DNA from: JACNJF01 sp050288105 | Lineage (GTDB): Bacteria > Pseudomonadota > Gammaproteobacteria > GCA-001735895 | DNA: 64,000 nt | Direction: 5' to 3' | NCBI GenBank assembly: GCA_050288105.1 | Contig: JBNKDE010000002.1 | Coordinates: forward strand, 1-64,000 | Program-made: the position numbers and the translations under genes | Shown here: positions 53,359 to 60,981 of the stretch, in pieces | How the letters are laid out: every line of letters begins with the position of its first letter | Position numbering within the stretch: position 1 is the stretch's first letter | Notes under the pieces: model-generated | What the model saw: the letters and a program-made list of their open reading frames with translations, nothing else | Told to the model about the DNA's origin: nothing | The model's database searches: none

Positions 53359-53664
53359 CTAACGTGTAACCGCCTTTTTGAACTGACCTATCACCTTCAG
53401 CGTAATATTCGAAGCAGGTTGACAGCGGCAGGCCAGCACGCGGTGTTCAGATTCATCCTGCTCGGTCACACAAGCACGACTCATCTTCTTTTTAGTGTAA
53501 TCACCAGAAATGATTTCCACTTTACATACGCCACAGCCACCACCACGACAGCCAACCGGAATCCCTCTCTTACCCAGTCGCTCCATGCCCTGTAACAGAG
53601 TCTGGTCTCCCGAGCAGTCATAAAATTCGCCAGTGTCCTGTATCGTCACCTTATGCCGTATCAC
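53359..53664 (-). CDS. XylT-type [2Fe-2S] ferredoxin
   Basis: A plant-type ferredoxin with cysteines in CRGGGCGVC and CRC near residues 40-85, as in XylT/DmpQ, which reduces catechol 2,3-dioxygenase after its iron is oxidised by substituted catechols. I place the start at GTG 53664 (101 residues): the Shine-Dalgarno AGAGGA abuts the ATG at 53670 with no spacing but stands 6 bases before this GTG. The ATG start would give 103 residues. It heads the operon ferredoxin, dioxygenase, GlcG-like, controlled by the sigma-54 promoter at 53740-53755. Confidence 0.87.
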   Translation of the reverse strand: MIRHKVTIQDTGEFYDCSGDQTLLQGMERLGKRGIPVGCRGGGCGVCKVEIISGDYTKKKMSRACVTEQDESEHRVLACRCQPASNITLKVIGQFKKAVTR

Positions 53665-53697
53665 ACACATTCCTCTAAATCTTTTATTCTATTCATG

Positions 53698-53726
53698 CGG
53701 GCTTTTTGTTGATTTACTAAAGCCCG
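53698..53726 (-). promoter_or_regulatory. 5'-terminal hairpin in the ferredoxin operon leader
   Basis: CGGGCTTT (53698-53705) and AAAGCCCG (53719-53726) form an 8-base perfect stem with a 13-base loop. The predicted sigma-54 start is near 53729, so the hairpin would occupy about the first 30 bases of the message. It has no following T-run on the minus strand. Stabilisation of the message or a transcript-start checkpoint is inference. Confidence 0.5.
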
Positions 53727-53739
53727 TCCTAACCTCAAT

Positions 53740-53755
53740 TGCAGAATGTGTGCCA
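53740..53755 (-). promoter_or_regulatory. Sigma-54 (-24/-12) promoter of the ferredoxin-dioxygenase operon
   Basis: On the minus strand TGGCACACATTCTGCA matches the consensus TGGCACG-N4-TTGCA with only small departures; the GG and GC are separated by exactly 10 bases. Transcription should start near 53729. The activator would be a DmpR-type protein, encoded divergently at 54077-55768. Confidence 0.75.
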
Positions 53756-53862
53756 GCCGCAACACTGAGTGCGCAAATAGTAAAAAAACCAGACACTGAG
53801 CAGTGCGTTTACTCGATTTAGCACACCTATTTCCGGCGATATTTTTACGATTTCATCAATAT

Positions 53863-54041
53863 TTGATCATTTGATAAAATTTAATCGATTTATAAAACTT
53901 AAATATCGATATTTTTATATATCGCGATTATTTAATTTATATCGAAATTAAATTTTATTAATCCCGGAAAATCAGTTAGTATTTTTATCAAATAATAAAA
54001 TTTTCATCTCCTGATAAAATCGTGTTTTACGATTTGATAAA
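53863..54041. promoter_or_regulatory. Three upstream activator-like palindromes and an adjacent inverted repeat
   Basis: Three related motifs lie between the ferredoxin promoter and the divergent activator gene: TTGATCATTTGATAAA (53863-53878), TTTATCAAATAATAAA (53984-53999) and TTTACGATTTGATAAA (54026-54041). The first two differ at two positions from the DmpR/XylR site TTGANCAATTGATCAA or its relatives upstream of dmpK. The inverted repeat AAATCGT-N5-ACGATTT (54017-54035) lies about 42 bases before the activator ATG and may serve autoregulation. CGATATTTTTA occurs at 53837 and 53907. Confidence 0.55.
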
Positions 54042-54076
54042 ACCTCAGGATTTCCTCAAGCATTGGGAGGCAACCT

Positions 54077-55768
54077 ATGAGTACACAAGTTGACCTGAGC
54101 CGGGACTATCATTTCCCTGAAGATCTGCATCTGACGCTTCAGCCTGGCAGCATCATGCTGGATGATGAACGCATGATCATGCTGCACACAGATGCCATGG
54201 CTTCGTTACGCAAGGAATTAATCGACACCCTGGGCTCAGAGCGTGCGCGCGGCCTGTTGACACGCATGGGATACGCATCCGGGGTACGAGATGCCAAGCT
54301 CACGCGCAAGATGATGCCGAATGCCAGCGATGAAGATCTATTGCTGATGGGGCCCAAACTACACATGCTGGAAGGCATCGTGAAGGTGACCCCGTTGAAG
54401 ATCGATATCGATATCGTAAAGGGTCGTTATAACGGTGATTTGCTGTGGGAAAACTCCTACGAGGCCGAATCCCACATCAAACACTTCGGCGTACACACCG
54501 AGTCCGTGTGCTGGACCCAGATCGGATACGCCAGCGGCTACACCAGCGAGATCGTCGGCAAATTCATCCTCTATCGCGAGCCCGAATGCCAGGGCAAGGG
54601 CGACCGTCACTGCAGGAATATCGGTAAACCAGCTGACGAATGGGATAATGCTGAAGAAGACCTGAAGTACTTTCACCCTGACCATATTGCTGACCAGCTG
54701 TTAAAACTGCAGGAAGAAGTCGCCAACCTGCGTTACTCACTCGATGTTGATACCGCATTAGGGGATATGGTTGGTAGCTCGGCGCCATTTTTACAGACCT
54801 GCGAACTGATTAAAAAGGCTGGCGAAAGCAATGTCACTGTTCTGCTGCTGGGTAAAACCGGGGTCGGTAAGGAGATGTGTGCGCGAGCGCTGCACAGCGT
54901 GAGCCCACGCGTCAAGAATGCCTTTGTCGCTATCAACTGTGCGGCAATTCCAGAAGAATTGATTGAGTCTGAATTATTTGGCGTCGAAAAAGGCGCCTTC
55001 ACTGGCGCGCACCATTCACGCCCAGGCCGTTTCGAGCGCGCCCACGGCGGCACTCTGTTTCTGGACGAAGTGGGCGATCTATCTCCCGCCGCGCAGGTCA
55101 AGTTATTAAGGGTATTACAGGAGGGCGAGTTCGAGCGTATAGGCGATACCCGCACCCGCAAAGTCGATGTTCGTGTCGTCGCCGCCACCAATGTCGACCT
55201 GCAGCAGGCAGTTGACGAGGGCAGGTTTCGTGCCGACCTGTATTACCGGTTAAATATCTTCCCTATCCTGATTCCCTCGTTGCAGGAACGCAATGAAGAC
55301 ATCCCCGCACTGGCCAATCGCTTCCTGCATAAATACAACGCTTTGCATGCTAAACGTATTTCAGGCATTAGCGAGCGCGCGCTTGAGGCGATGAAAAACT
55401 ATGACTGGCCCGGAAATATTCGCGAGCTACAAAACATGATCGAGCGTGGCATCATCATAGCCAGCAACGGATCTCAGATCGACCTCCCGCACCTGTTCCC
55501 CCATGTGAACACCGAAAGCCAGCCTCAGGCTGCCAGTGAAGTCGACAAGCAGCCTGTTGCGCCAACGCCTGTCGAGCCCGATATTGATCAACTGATCAAG
55601 CATGTACTGGATGAAGGCATGAGCCTGGAACACATAGAAGGCCGTCTGATGACGTCGGCAGTACAAAGGGCGAAAGGCAATCTCTGCTCAGCTGCACGTA
55701 TGCTGGGTATGACCCGGCCGCAGATTGCCTATCGCCTGAACAAGATGGAAGATCCCACTACCGAGTGA
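54077..55768 (+). CDS. DmpR/XylR-type sigma-54 activator, copy 1
   Basis: A 563-residue aromatic-responsive activator. The N-terminal sensory domain (1-210) has a V4R module with the zinc-site cysteines in CWTQIGYASGYTS and CQGKGDRHC, the effector-binding region for phenols. The linker leads to an AAA+ domain (about 235-470) with Walker A GKTGVGKE, the sigma-54 contact loop GAFTGA, and LFLDEVGDL. A Fis-type helix-turn-helix ends the protein (CSAARMLGMTRPQIAYRLNKM). GGGAGG precedes the ATG. It is divergent from the ferredoxin operon and convergent on dmpP. The second activator (60982-62694) shares the plan but is clearly diverged. Confidence 0.93.
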   Translation: MSTQVDLSRDYHFPEDLHLTLQPGSIMLDDERMIMLHTDAMASLRKELIDTLGSERARGLLTRMGYASGVRDAKLTRKMMPNASDEDLLLMGPKLHMLEGIVKVTPLKIDIDIVKGRYNGDLLWENSYEAESHIKHFGVHTESVCWTQIGYASGYTSEIVGKFILYREPECQGKGDRHCRNIGKPADEWDNAEEDLKYFHPDHIADQLLKLQEEVANLRYSLDVDTALGDMVGSSAPFLQTCELIKKAGESNVTVLLLGKTGVGKEMCARALHSVSPRVKNAFVAINCAAIPEELIESELFGVEKGAFTGAHHSRPGRFERAHGGTLFLDEVGDLSPAAQVKLLRVLQEGEFERIGDTRTRKVDVRVVAATNVDLQQAVDEGRFRADLYYRLNIFPILIPSLQERNEDIPALANRFLHKYNALHAKRISGISERALEAMKNYDWPGNIRELQNMIERGIIIASNGSQIDLPHLFPHVNTESQPQAASEVDKQPVAPTPVEPDIDQLIKHVLDEGMSLEHIEGRLMTSAVQRAKGNLCSAARMLGMTRPQIAYRLNKMEDPTTE

Positions 55769-55869
55769 CTAAGTCATATCCGACCCAGTAGCGCAAAGTG
55801 CTCATCGCAGCAACGCGCGGCCTGGCGTTTATTGCGGCTAATGCTTTGAAGGACGCTATCAGCGGCTAG

Positions 55870-56934
55870 CTAGATATTCTTGAATAAGGGACTTTTTTTC
55901 GAGTCATCCTTATGCGCCTGCGTATAAAAATTTTCCATGAATATATCACGCTCAAACAGACGTCCCTGCATCAGGGTAGTGATACAGGCATCAATCATGG
56001 GCGGCGGACCGCAGAGATAGGCCTTGTGCCCGGCAAACCGGCCGCCGAAATGCTCATTCGCCACCTCGTGCACAAACCCTCTTGCCCCCTGCCAGCCGGA
56101 ATCCAGTGGCTCTTCGGATAAAGCGGGCACATAGGTAAAGTTATCGTGCTCCTGTTGTAACTCTTCAAACAGCTCACGATAATAAAGCTCTGACTGATTC
56201 CTGGCGCCATAGATAAAGGTGACAGAGCGGGTTTCTCCTTTTTCAAATAAATCCAGGATCATGGATTTAGGACTCGACAAACCAGACCCCCCGGCCAGGA
56301 AGATCATCGGCTCGGGTGCCGAACCCCTGACAAAAAACCGTCCGTAAGGCCCGTTAAATCTCAACTCATCACCAACCTTGAGATTCTCGTGTATCCAGTG
56401 CGTAGCGGCACCTCCCTCCACCAGCGCCACATTCAGCTCAACCAGCTTTCTTTCAGACGGCGGGCTGGCAATGGAAAATGCACGTGGATGATCTTCCATA
56501 CCCGGAATCAGCAGGTTCACATAATGCCCCGCCTGGAATTCAATGCCGTCATGCTCTATCGCCAAAAAGATACTTTTGATACGCGGGGTCAGCGTCTCGA
56601 TCCTGGAAACCACACCGGTAAAATCGCGTACCGGATGATTTTCCGCATCCGCTTCTTCATCGATGTCGGCTTCAATCACCAGATCGCTGCCAGGCGTTGC
56701 GCAACAGGCCAGGCATTTACCCTCTTCGCGCTCCATATCCATCAGCGCGAAGGGTGAGGCTTCGCCATGCTCCACCTCCCCTTCCAGCACATCAACTTTA
56801 CAGGTTGCGCACAGGCCATGACCGCAGGCATGGGGCAGGTAAATACCTGCCCGTAATGCTGCATCCAGCAGAGTCTGCCCTTCTTCAACCTCTATGGTTT
56901 CGCCAATTGGCTCAATGGTTACCTGGTAAGTCAT
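55870..56934 (-). CDS. dmpP: Phenol hydroxylase P5, reductase
   Basis: A 354-residue NADH reductase that feeds electrons to the diiron oxygenase. The N-terminal [2Fe-2S] domain has CGHGLCATC and CCATP. The FAD domain carries RAFSIASPP and the NADH domain GGSGLSSPKSMI and YLCGPPPMID. Length is normal for the family. It is the last gene of the phenol hydroxylase operon and converges on the copy 1 activator. Only 8 bases separate its ATG from the end of dmpO. Confidence 0.94.
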   Translation of the reverse strand: MTYQVTIEPIGETIEVEEGQTLLDAALRAGIYLPHACGHGLCATCKVDVLEGEVEHGEASPFALMDMEREEGKCLACCATPGSDLVIEADIDEEADAENHPVRDFTGVVSRIETLTPRIKSIFLAIEHDGIEFQAGHYVNLLIPGMEDHPRAFSIASPPSERKLVELNVALVEGGAATHWIHENLKVGDELRFNGPYGRFFVRGSAPEPMIFLAGGSGLSSPKSMILDLFEKGETRSVTFIYGARNQSELYYRELFEELQQEHDNFTYVPALSEEPLDSGWQGARGFVHEVANEHFGGRFAGHKAYLCGPPPMIDACITTLMQGRLFERDIFMENFYTQAHKDDSKKSPLFKNI

Positions 56935-56942
56935 TGTTTCAC

Positions 56943-57302
56943 CTAGCTGCCTGATCCACCAATACCATTCAGGCCTGGGGTATTAAAACGAACTACCGAC
57001 TTGTGGCCGATGCCATTCTGTTTCAGGCTCGCCTGCATATCCGGATTAAAAGCTTCTCCATCCAGCATCCACTGCACCTCATCCCAGTTGATTCGAGACC
57101 ATTCTGGATGCGGCGCGTAAGCAGCAGGCATCACCTCATGCACCAGTGCAGAAAACGGCATTTCAGGTGGCAACGGAAAAGCGCGCGGAGAGTCGACCAT
57201 CAGATGATGATCCCATCCGACAATGACCATCTGATTACCATGAAAATTCTCCACACCATCTTTCATTCTGGCTGGATATTCACCAATTGATTTTACTGAC
57301 AT
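56943..57302 (-). CDS. dmpO: Phenol hydroxylase P4 subunit
   Basis: A 119-residue small subunit of the multicomponent phenol hydroxylase oxygenase. The family pattern is recognisable in VKSIGEYPARMKDGVENFHGNQMVIVGWDHHLM and RINWDEVQWMLDG. It belongs to the (alpha-beta-gamma)2 oxygenase core and has no known catalytic residues. GGAG precedes the ATG 57302, 35 bases after dmpN ends, and dmpP follows after 8 bases. Confidence 0.9.
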   Translation of the reverse strand: MSVKSIGEYPARMKDGVENFHGNQMVIVGWDHHLMVDSPRAFPLPPEMPFSALVHEVMPAAYAPHPEWSRINWDEVQWMLDGEAFNPDMQASLKQNGIGHKSVVRFNTPGLNGIGGSGS

Positions 57303-57337
57303 TATTATTCTCCTACAGTTAAATGATGTGAGCCTGA

Positions 57338-58873
57338 TCAGGCGTTAACGGCCTGTTCTGTAACCGGGTTTTCGTCAGCCTGTTCCAGCCCCTTCCATTG
57401 CTTCCAGCGCTTCTCTTCAGGTGAACCCACATAGTCAAGATTATCGACACCCAGATCCAGTCCATACCAGTTAAGTACATCCTCCAGACCTGCACCACCG
57501 CAGTTACCCTGAAATATTTGCTGTACCGGTAGCCAGGACTGGCTATATTTTTCCGGTTCATTTTCAAAAATCGACTTACAGGGATCAGAACAGAAATGGT
57601 ATTTGTCACCCTGATACTCGGTACTGCGGTACGCGATCTGGGTAGGATCATCCACCTCGGTAAAGCCCATAGGAATCTGGCAGGTTGTACACAGGCAGGG
57701 TAATGTCTGTGAATAGTAGCGATTACCTTTTTCCTCTTCTTCACGCCAGTGCTCAAATCTCGGGCGATAGTATTTGTCGAAGGTATCGGGATACTTAGCA
57801 GATAACCAGTCCAGCTTCTTTTTGTCTGGAACCCAGGTGTGAAAGGCCGCCGCCGCACCAAAGTTATACAGGATTCCCCACACCTGATGACTGATATGGT
57901 CTTTTTCCTTGGTACAGATATTCACAAAATCCGGCACCTTAATGCCATAGCGAGCCAGATCTTTAAACAATGCGCCACCGTTTTCCTCGAAGTAAATTTC
58001 CCAGGCTTCTTTCCAGGACATCGGGCTTTCCGGCAACATATAATCCATCATGGCCGCTACCAGAGTCAGCACCTTGTACCCACGCCACAACCATTTGTCG
58101 ATCCAGCCCTGCACAATAGGTACATTCGCTTCATCCTGTTCCAGCATAAACTTGATCGCTTCCAGTCCCAGCGTCATATGCCTGGCTTCGTCTGACTGCG
58201 CAGAAAAACCAAAGGTTACGGTAGACATATCACCGTTATAGGCAGCCCCTGACATAAAAGGCACAAACAGAAGATTGGTCAGCACAAATTCAAAAGAGAA
58301 GCCAATCGCCACCATGAATTCGAAGGGGCCAGCCGTATTGGCATCGTCAAAAAATGACTTAGGTACTGACAGATACCACACGCGGTCATGCCATTTGGTA
58401 AAATCATGGAAGCCATCGAAGTACTTATTGTAGTGGCTCAACGTATGCACCTGCGTCTGGACGTGCCTGAGCTCATCCAGCGACTGCATCTGGCAGGCCA
58501 CTCTGGCCCCTTCTCCTCTAAAATGCCGACCCTGTCTAGCAAAGCCCCTGTGCGCCTGGTATTCCAGTGGAGACACGCCCTGGATAAAGAGCTTGAGGGC
58601 ACTGACATAGCGCGGATCAGTAATATTCAGGTGGCCGTTATTCTGCGCAAATGCATCCATGATGGCATACAGTTTTTTCTCCTTTTCCCCCTGGTACTTC
58701 CAGTAGGCGTCCATTGTCATACGAAACGGATCCTGCCAGGCATCCCAGTCCTTAATTTTGATACCTTCATAAGTATCGTAAGGAAACACCTTATCCATAG
58801 GTTGGTAACTGGTTTCCCAGCCCAGGCGAGTCATCAGCTTGTAGCGCTCGCGCATATTCAATTTTTTAGACAT
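57338..58873 (-). CDS. dmpN: Phenol hydroxylase P3, large oxygenase subunit
   Basis: A 511-residue catalytic subunit holding the carboxylate-bridged diiron centre that hydroxylates phenol to catechol. Both iron-ligand motifs are visible: LDELRHVQTQ (about 143-152) and SDEARHMTLG (about 240-249). A C-terminal zinc-binding part has CLCTTCQIP and CSDPCKS. Length and motifs match the large subunit of the phenol/toluene 2-monooxygenase group. The gene follows dmpM after 25 bases. AGAGG lies before the ATG. Confidence 0.95.
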   Translation of the reverse strand: MSKKLNMRERYKLMTRLGWETSYQPMDKVFPYDTYEGIKIKDWDAWQDPFRMTMDAYWKYQGEKEKKLYAIMDAFAQNNGHLNITDPRYVSALKLFIQGVSPLEYQAHRGFARQGRHFRGEGARVACQMQSLDELRHVQTQVHTLSHYNKYFDGFHDFTKWHDRVWYLSVPKSFFDDANTAGPFEFMVAIGFSFEFVLTNLLFVPFMSGAAYNGDMSTVTFGFSAQSDEARHMTLGLEAIKFMLEQDEANVPIVQGWIDKWLWRGYKVLTLVAAMMDYMLPESPMSWKEAWEIYFEENGGALFKDLARYGIKVPDFVNICTKEKDHISHQVWGILYNFGAAAAFHTWVPDKKKLDWLSAKYPDTFDKYYRPRFEHWREEEEKGNRYYSQTLPCLCTTCQIPMGFTEVDDPTQIAYRSTEYQGDKYHFCSDPCKSIFENEPEKYSQSWLPVQQIFQGNCGGAGLEDVLNWYGLDLGVDNLDYVGSPEEKRWKQWKGLEQADENPVTEQAVNA

Positions 58874-58898
58874 TCTTATTCCTCTTCAGTATTCGTTA

Positions 58899-59168
58899 TT
58901 ATTCGTGCCAGTAAACGGTGAAGTGATCATCATCTTCATCCAGGTTGCCACCAAAAGAAATCAGCTGCAGCTGTATATCCTGCGGATCCCAGTCGTAACC
59001 TTTCAGCTCGGAGACTGTCTGACGGTTCACCACCAGTTTGCCAGGGGCAGTGATGCGGATCATGGCGGGAAGGTGCTCTACCTCGGCCTGCGTATTATCT
59101 TTGACAATGGCTTCCACTATTGACCTGGACTCATCAACGTCCTGCAATGCAATAAATACCTTACTCAT
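58899..59168 (-). CDS. dmpM: Phenol hydroxylase P2, regulatory protein
   Basis: An 89-residue cofactor-free regulatory (effector) protein that binds the oxygenase and is needed for catalysis. The pattern VFIALQDVDESRSIVEAI at the start and WDPQDIQLQLISFGGN at the end is typical of DmpM. It lies 13 bases after dmpL and 25 bases before dmpN within the operon, in the canonical order. Confidence 0.93.
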   Translation of the reverse strand: MSKVFIALQDVDESRSIVEAIVKDNTQAEVEHLPAMIRITAPGKLVVNRQTVSELKGYDWDPQDIQLQLISFGGNLDEDDDHFTVYWHE

Positions 59169-59181
59169 ATCAGCAACCCCA

Positions 59182-60177
59182 TTAAACCGTGATGCCGATC
59201 TTTGCTGCTCGGCTTTTTAAGGACTGGCTGATTTCATCCAGCACAGTCTGACTATCATCAAAACCCAGAGCCGCTAAAGGGGCCACAGCTTTTTCAGCTT
59301 CGCTGAACCAGCGCTGGAACCATTGGTTGATTAACTGCTTATTGGCGTCTGATTCGGCAATGGCGACAGATAACTGCTTGTCTACCCAACGCGACGATTC
59401 GGCATACCAGTCCACAATAAACTCGGTTAGCATGGAGTAGGTGGACGCACCCATCTGATTCAGACGATTTTCCAGCTGACCAAAAACCAGTGGATGTATA
59501 AAGCTGTCCATAATCAGGTTTTGCAGCAGGAACAGCTCAAACCAGTCTTCAACGACCAGACTGTCTTCAACCAGTTTTCGTAAGCCCTGCCAGGCGGCAT
59601 CATCCATCCAGGCGGCTTTTGCCTGATCGATAATGGCATCGTCATTTTCTGAAAGGGCCAGAGCGATACGAGTAATGTATTGTGCATTACCCAGACGATC
59701 TGCTGCATGCAACATAGCGGCAGAGGTGATAGACGCACCATAGCCCATCGCACAGATCTGAGTATTATTCATATTGGCGGCCCACTCGTAATGACGTAAA
59801 GGCAGTACCAGCGTAGTCACCAACGCTTTAGCCTGTTCAGAAAGTGTTGCCAGCAGGTTGCGCTTTTCCACAAACTTGAAATTCTGTTCGGCGGAGTCCT
59901 GCTGTTTAGATCGCGCCATGCAGTAGTTACCATAATAATACTGACGCGGATCCACCAGACTGTACCAGTCTTCCATCACAATCGCGGTACGACTGGCATC
60001 ATACAGCTCCTTGTCGGGCTGCCAGGTTGGTCGGTAATGAAAATGTTCCGTCGCCTGTATATCAAGCACTGCTTCCTGGTAACGCGTAGCTGGCTTTCCC
60101 TCCCCAATCCGTCGGGCAATATGGCTATATGCCTGCCTCACCGGTTTCAGTTCTTTGGCCTTAATATCAATTTGCAT
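59182..60177 (-). CDS. dmpL: Phenol hydroxylase P1, small oxygenase subunit
   Basis: A 331-residue beta subunit of the oxygenase, related in fold to the large subunit but without iron ligands. The hallmarks YQEAVLDIQATEHFHYRPTW and DWYSLVDPRQYYYG appear near the N-terminus. It packs against DmpN to shape the dimer. The gene starts 190 bases after the dmpK stop, a gap that holds a hairpin, and dmpM follows after 13 bases. Confidence 0.93.
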   Translation of the reverse strand: MQIDIKAKELKPVRQAYSHIARRIGEGKPATRYQEAVLDIQATEHFHYRPTWQPDKELYDASRTAIVMEDWYSLVDPRQYYYGNYCMARSKQQDSAEQNFKFVEKRNLLATLSEQAKALVTTLVLPLRHYEWAANMNNTQICAMGYGASITSAAMLHAADRLGNAQYITRIALALSENDDAIIDQAKAAWMDDAAWQGLRKLVEDSLVVEDWFELFLLQNLIMDSFIHPLVFGQLENRLNQMGASTYSMLTEFIVDWYAESSRWVDKQLSVAIAESDANKQLINQWFQRWFSEAEKAVAPLAALGFDDSQTVLDEISQSLKSRAAKIGITV

Positions 60178-60246
60178 TCATTCATTCCTCAGGTTTATTT
60201 ATTTTTAAGAAACCCTGAATATCCCGTCCATGTTGGTTCAGGGCAT

Positions 60247-60276
60247 GAAAAGCGGAAAATTGTATTTCCGCTCTTC
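60247..60276 (-). promoter_or_regulatory. Intercistronic hairpin between dmpK and dmpL
   Basis: AGCGGAAA (60251-60258) and TTTCCGCT (60265-60272) pair perfectly around a 6-base loop; one mismatch extends the stem to 12 pairs, and TTTTC follows on the minus strand. It may act as a partial terminator or as a stability element setting the ratio of DmpK to the other subunits. Confidence 0.5.
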
Positions 60277-60367
60277 TCACAAAATCGATGACCTGTAGTC
60301 TTCGACTCTGGCGCCACATCACTGTGCCGCGGGAAGCACTGAATAAATCAGCGCTTCCATCTAATCA

Positions 60368-60634
60368 TTACTCACTAACCCCCGGTTCACCGTAGCGCCA
60401 CTTCAATTTATCCAGATCCACCTGAGCCTGTTGCTCGGGTGTTAACTCCCTGACATTGTTCAACTCACAGAAGGTTTGAAACTGCGAAAACGGCAATACC
60501 AGTTCAATAAAAATAGAGGGATCTCCAAAAGAAAAATCAAACTCAACAAATGCGTTTTTGCGTACACCAGTTACTCGGACATATCGAGTTGAAGTTAATT
60601 GGTCAAAATTATCGGCATTAGTTTGCGTCATCAC
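60368..60634 (-). CDS. dmpK: Phenol hydroxylase P0, assembly subunit
   Basis: An 88-residue protein of the DmpK/P0 type, thought to help assembly of the iron-loaded oxygenase, and inhibitory when in excess. The family core is TRYVRVTGVRKNAFVEFDFSFGDPSIFIELVLPF. The start may be either of two adjacent ATG codons. It is the first gene of the phenol hydroxylase operon, about 40 bases after the expected sigma-54 start. A 190-base gap with a hairpin separates it from dmpL. Confidence 0.9.
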   Translation of the reverse strand: MMTQTNADNFDQLTSTRYVRVTGVRKNAFVEFDFSFGDPSIFIELVLPFSQFQTFCELNNVRELTPEQQAQVDLDKLKWRYGEPGVSE

Positions 60635-60682
60635 TCTGTCTCGCTACCGGACGGTTATTGATTAATCTTTGTGATATATCCA

Positions 60683-60700
60683 GAGCAATTCCCGGGCCAA
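60683..60700 (-). promoter_or_regulatory. Sigma-54 (-24/-12) promoter of dmpKLMNOP
   Basis: On the minus strand TTGGCCCGGGAATTGCTC matches TGGCACG-N4-TTGCW in all but one position of the conserved bases, with GG and GC at exactly 10 bases distance. Transcription should start near 60673. The activator gene at 60982-62694 lies upstream on the same strand. Confidence 0.85.
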
Positions 60701-60763
60701 TATTTTTTTTACCCTACATTCAATGATTTAGTTTTTTTACGGCCCGCAATTAAGCGAAGCAAC

Positions 60764-60808
60764 TTAACCAAATGATCAAGCCCGGCGCTGAGTTAACCTA
60801 ATGATCAA
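60764..60808. promoter_or_regulatory. Two DmpR/XylR-type upstream activator sites
   Basis: TTAACCAAATGATCAA (60764-60779) and TTAACCTAATGATCAA (60793-60808) differ at two and three positions from the site TTGANCAATTGATCAA. They are 29 bases apart and lie about 65-110 bases upstream of the promoter, the usual arrangement for DmpR or XylR hexamers that loop DNA to sigma-54 RNA polymerase. Confidence 0.75.
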
Positions 60809-60981
60809 ATGACCTTTTGCTCATATTGGTGCCAGAGCAAGTCATCTATGCAAGAAGAATTAACAGAAGGTATCAGGAGAAAAGTAGTGATGTGAACAAA
60901 AACAGGGATCAGTAGTAACGCAAGTGTGAATTCAACTGTCTGCGTTCAGGTGCGTATTACTGTTACTGTGAAGGTAGCAGC

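Noticed and set aside
60824..60840. Second -24/-12-like sequence TGGCACC-N5-GAGCA on the minus strand upstream of the dmpK activator sites
   Set aside because: GG and GC are 11 bases apart instead of 10, and it lies upstream of the activator sites; the box at 60683-60700 is far better.
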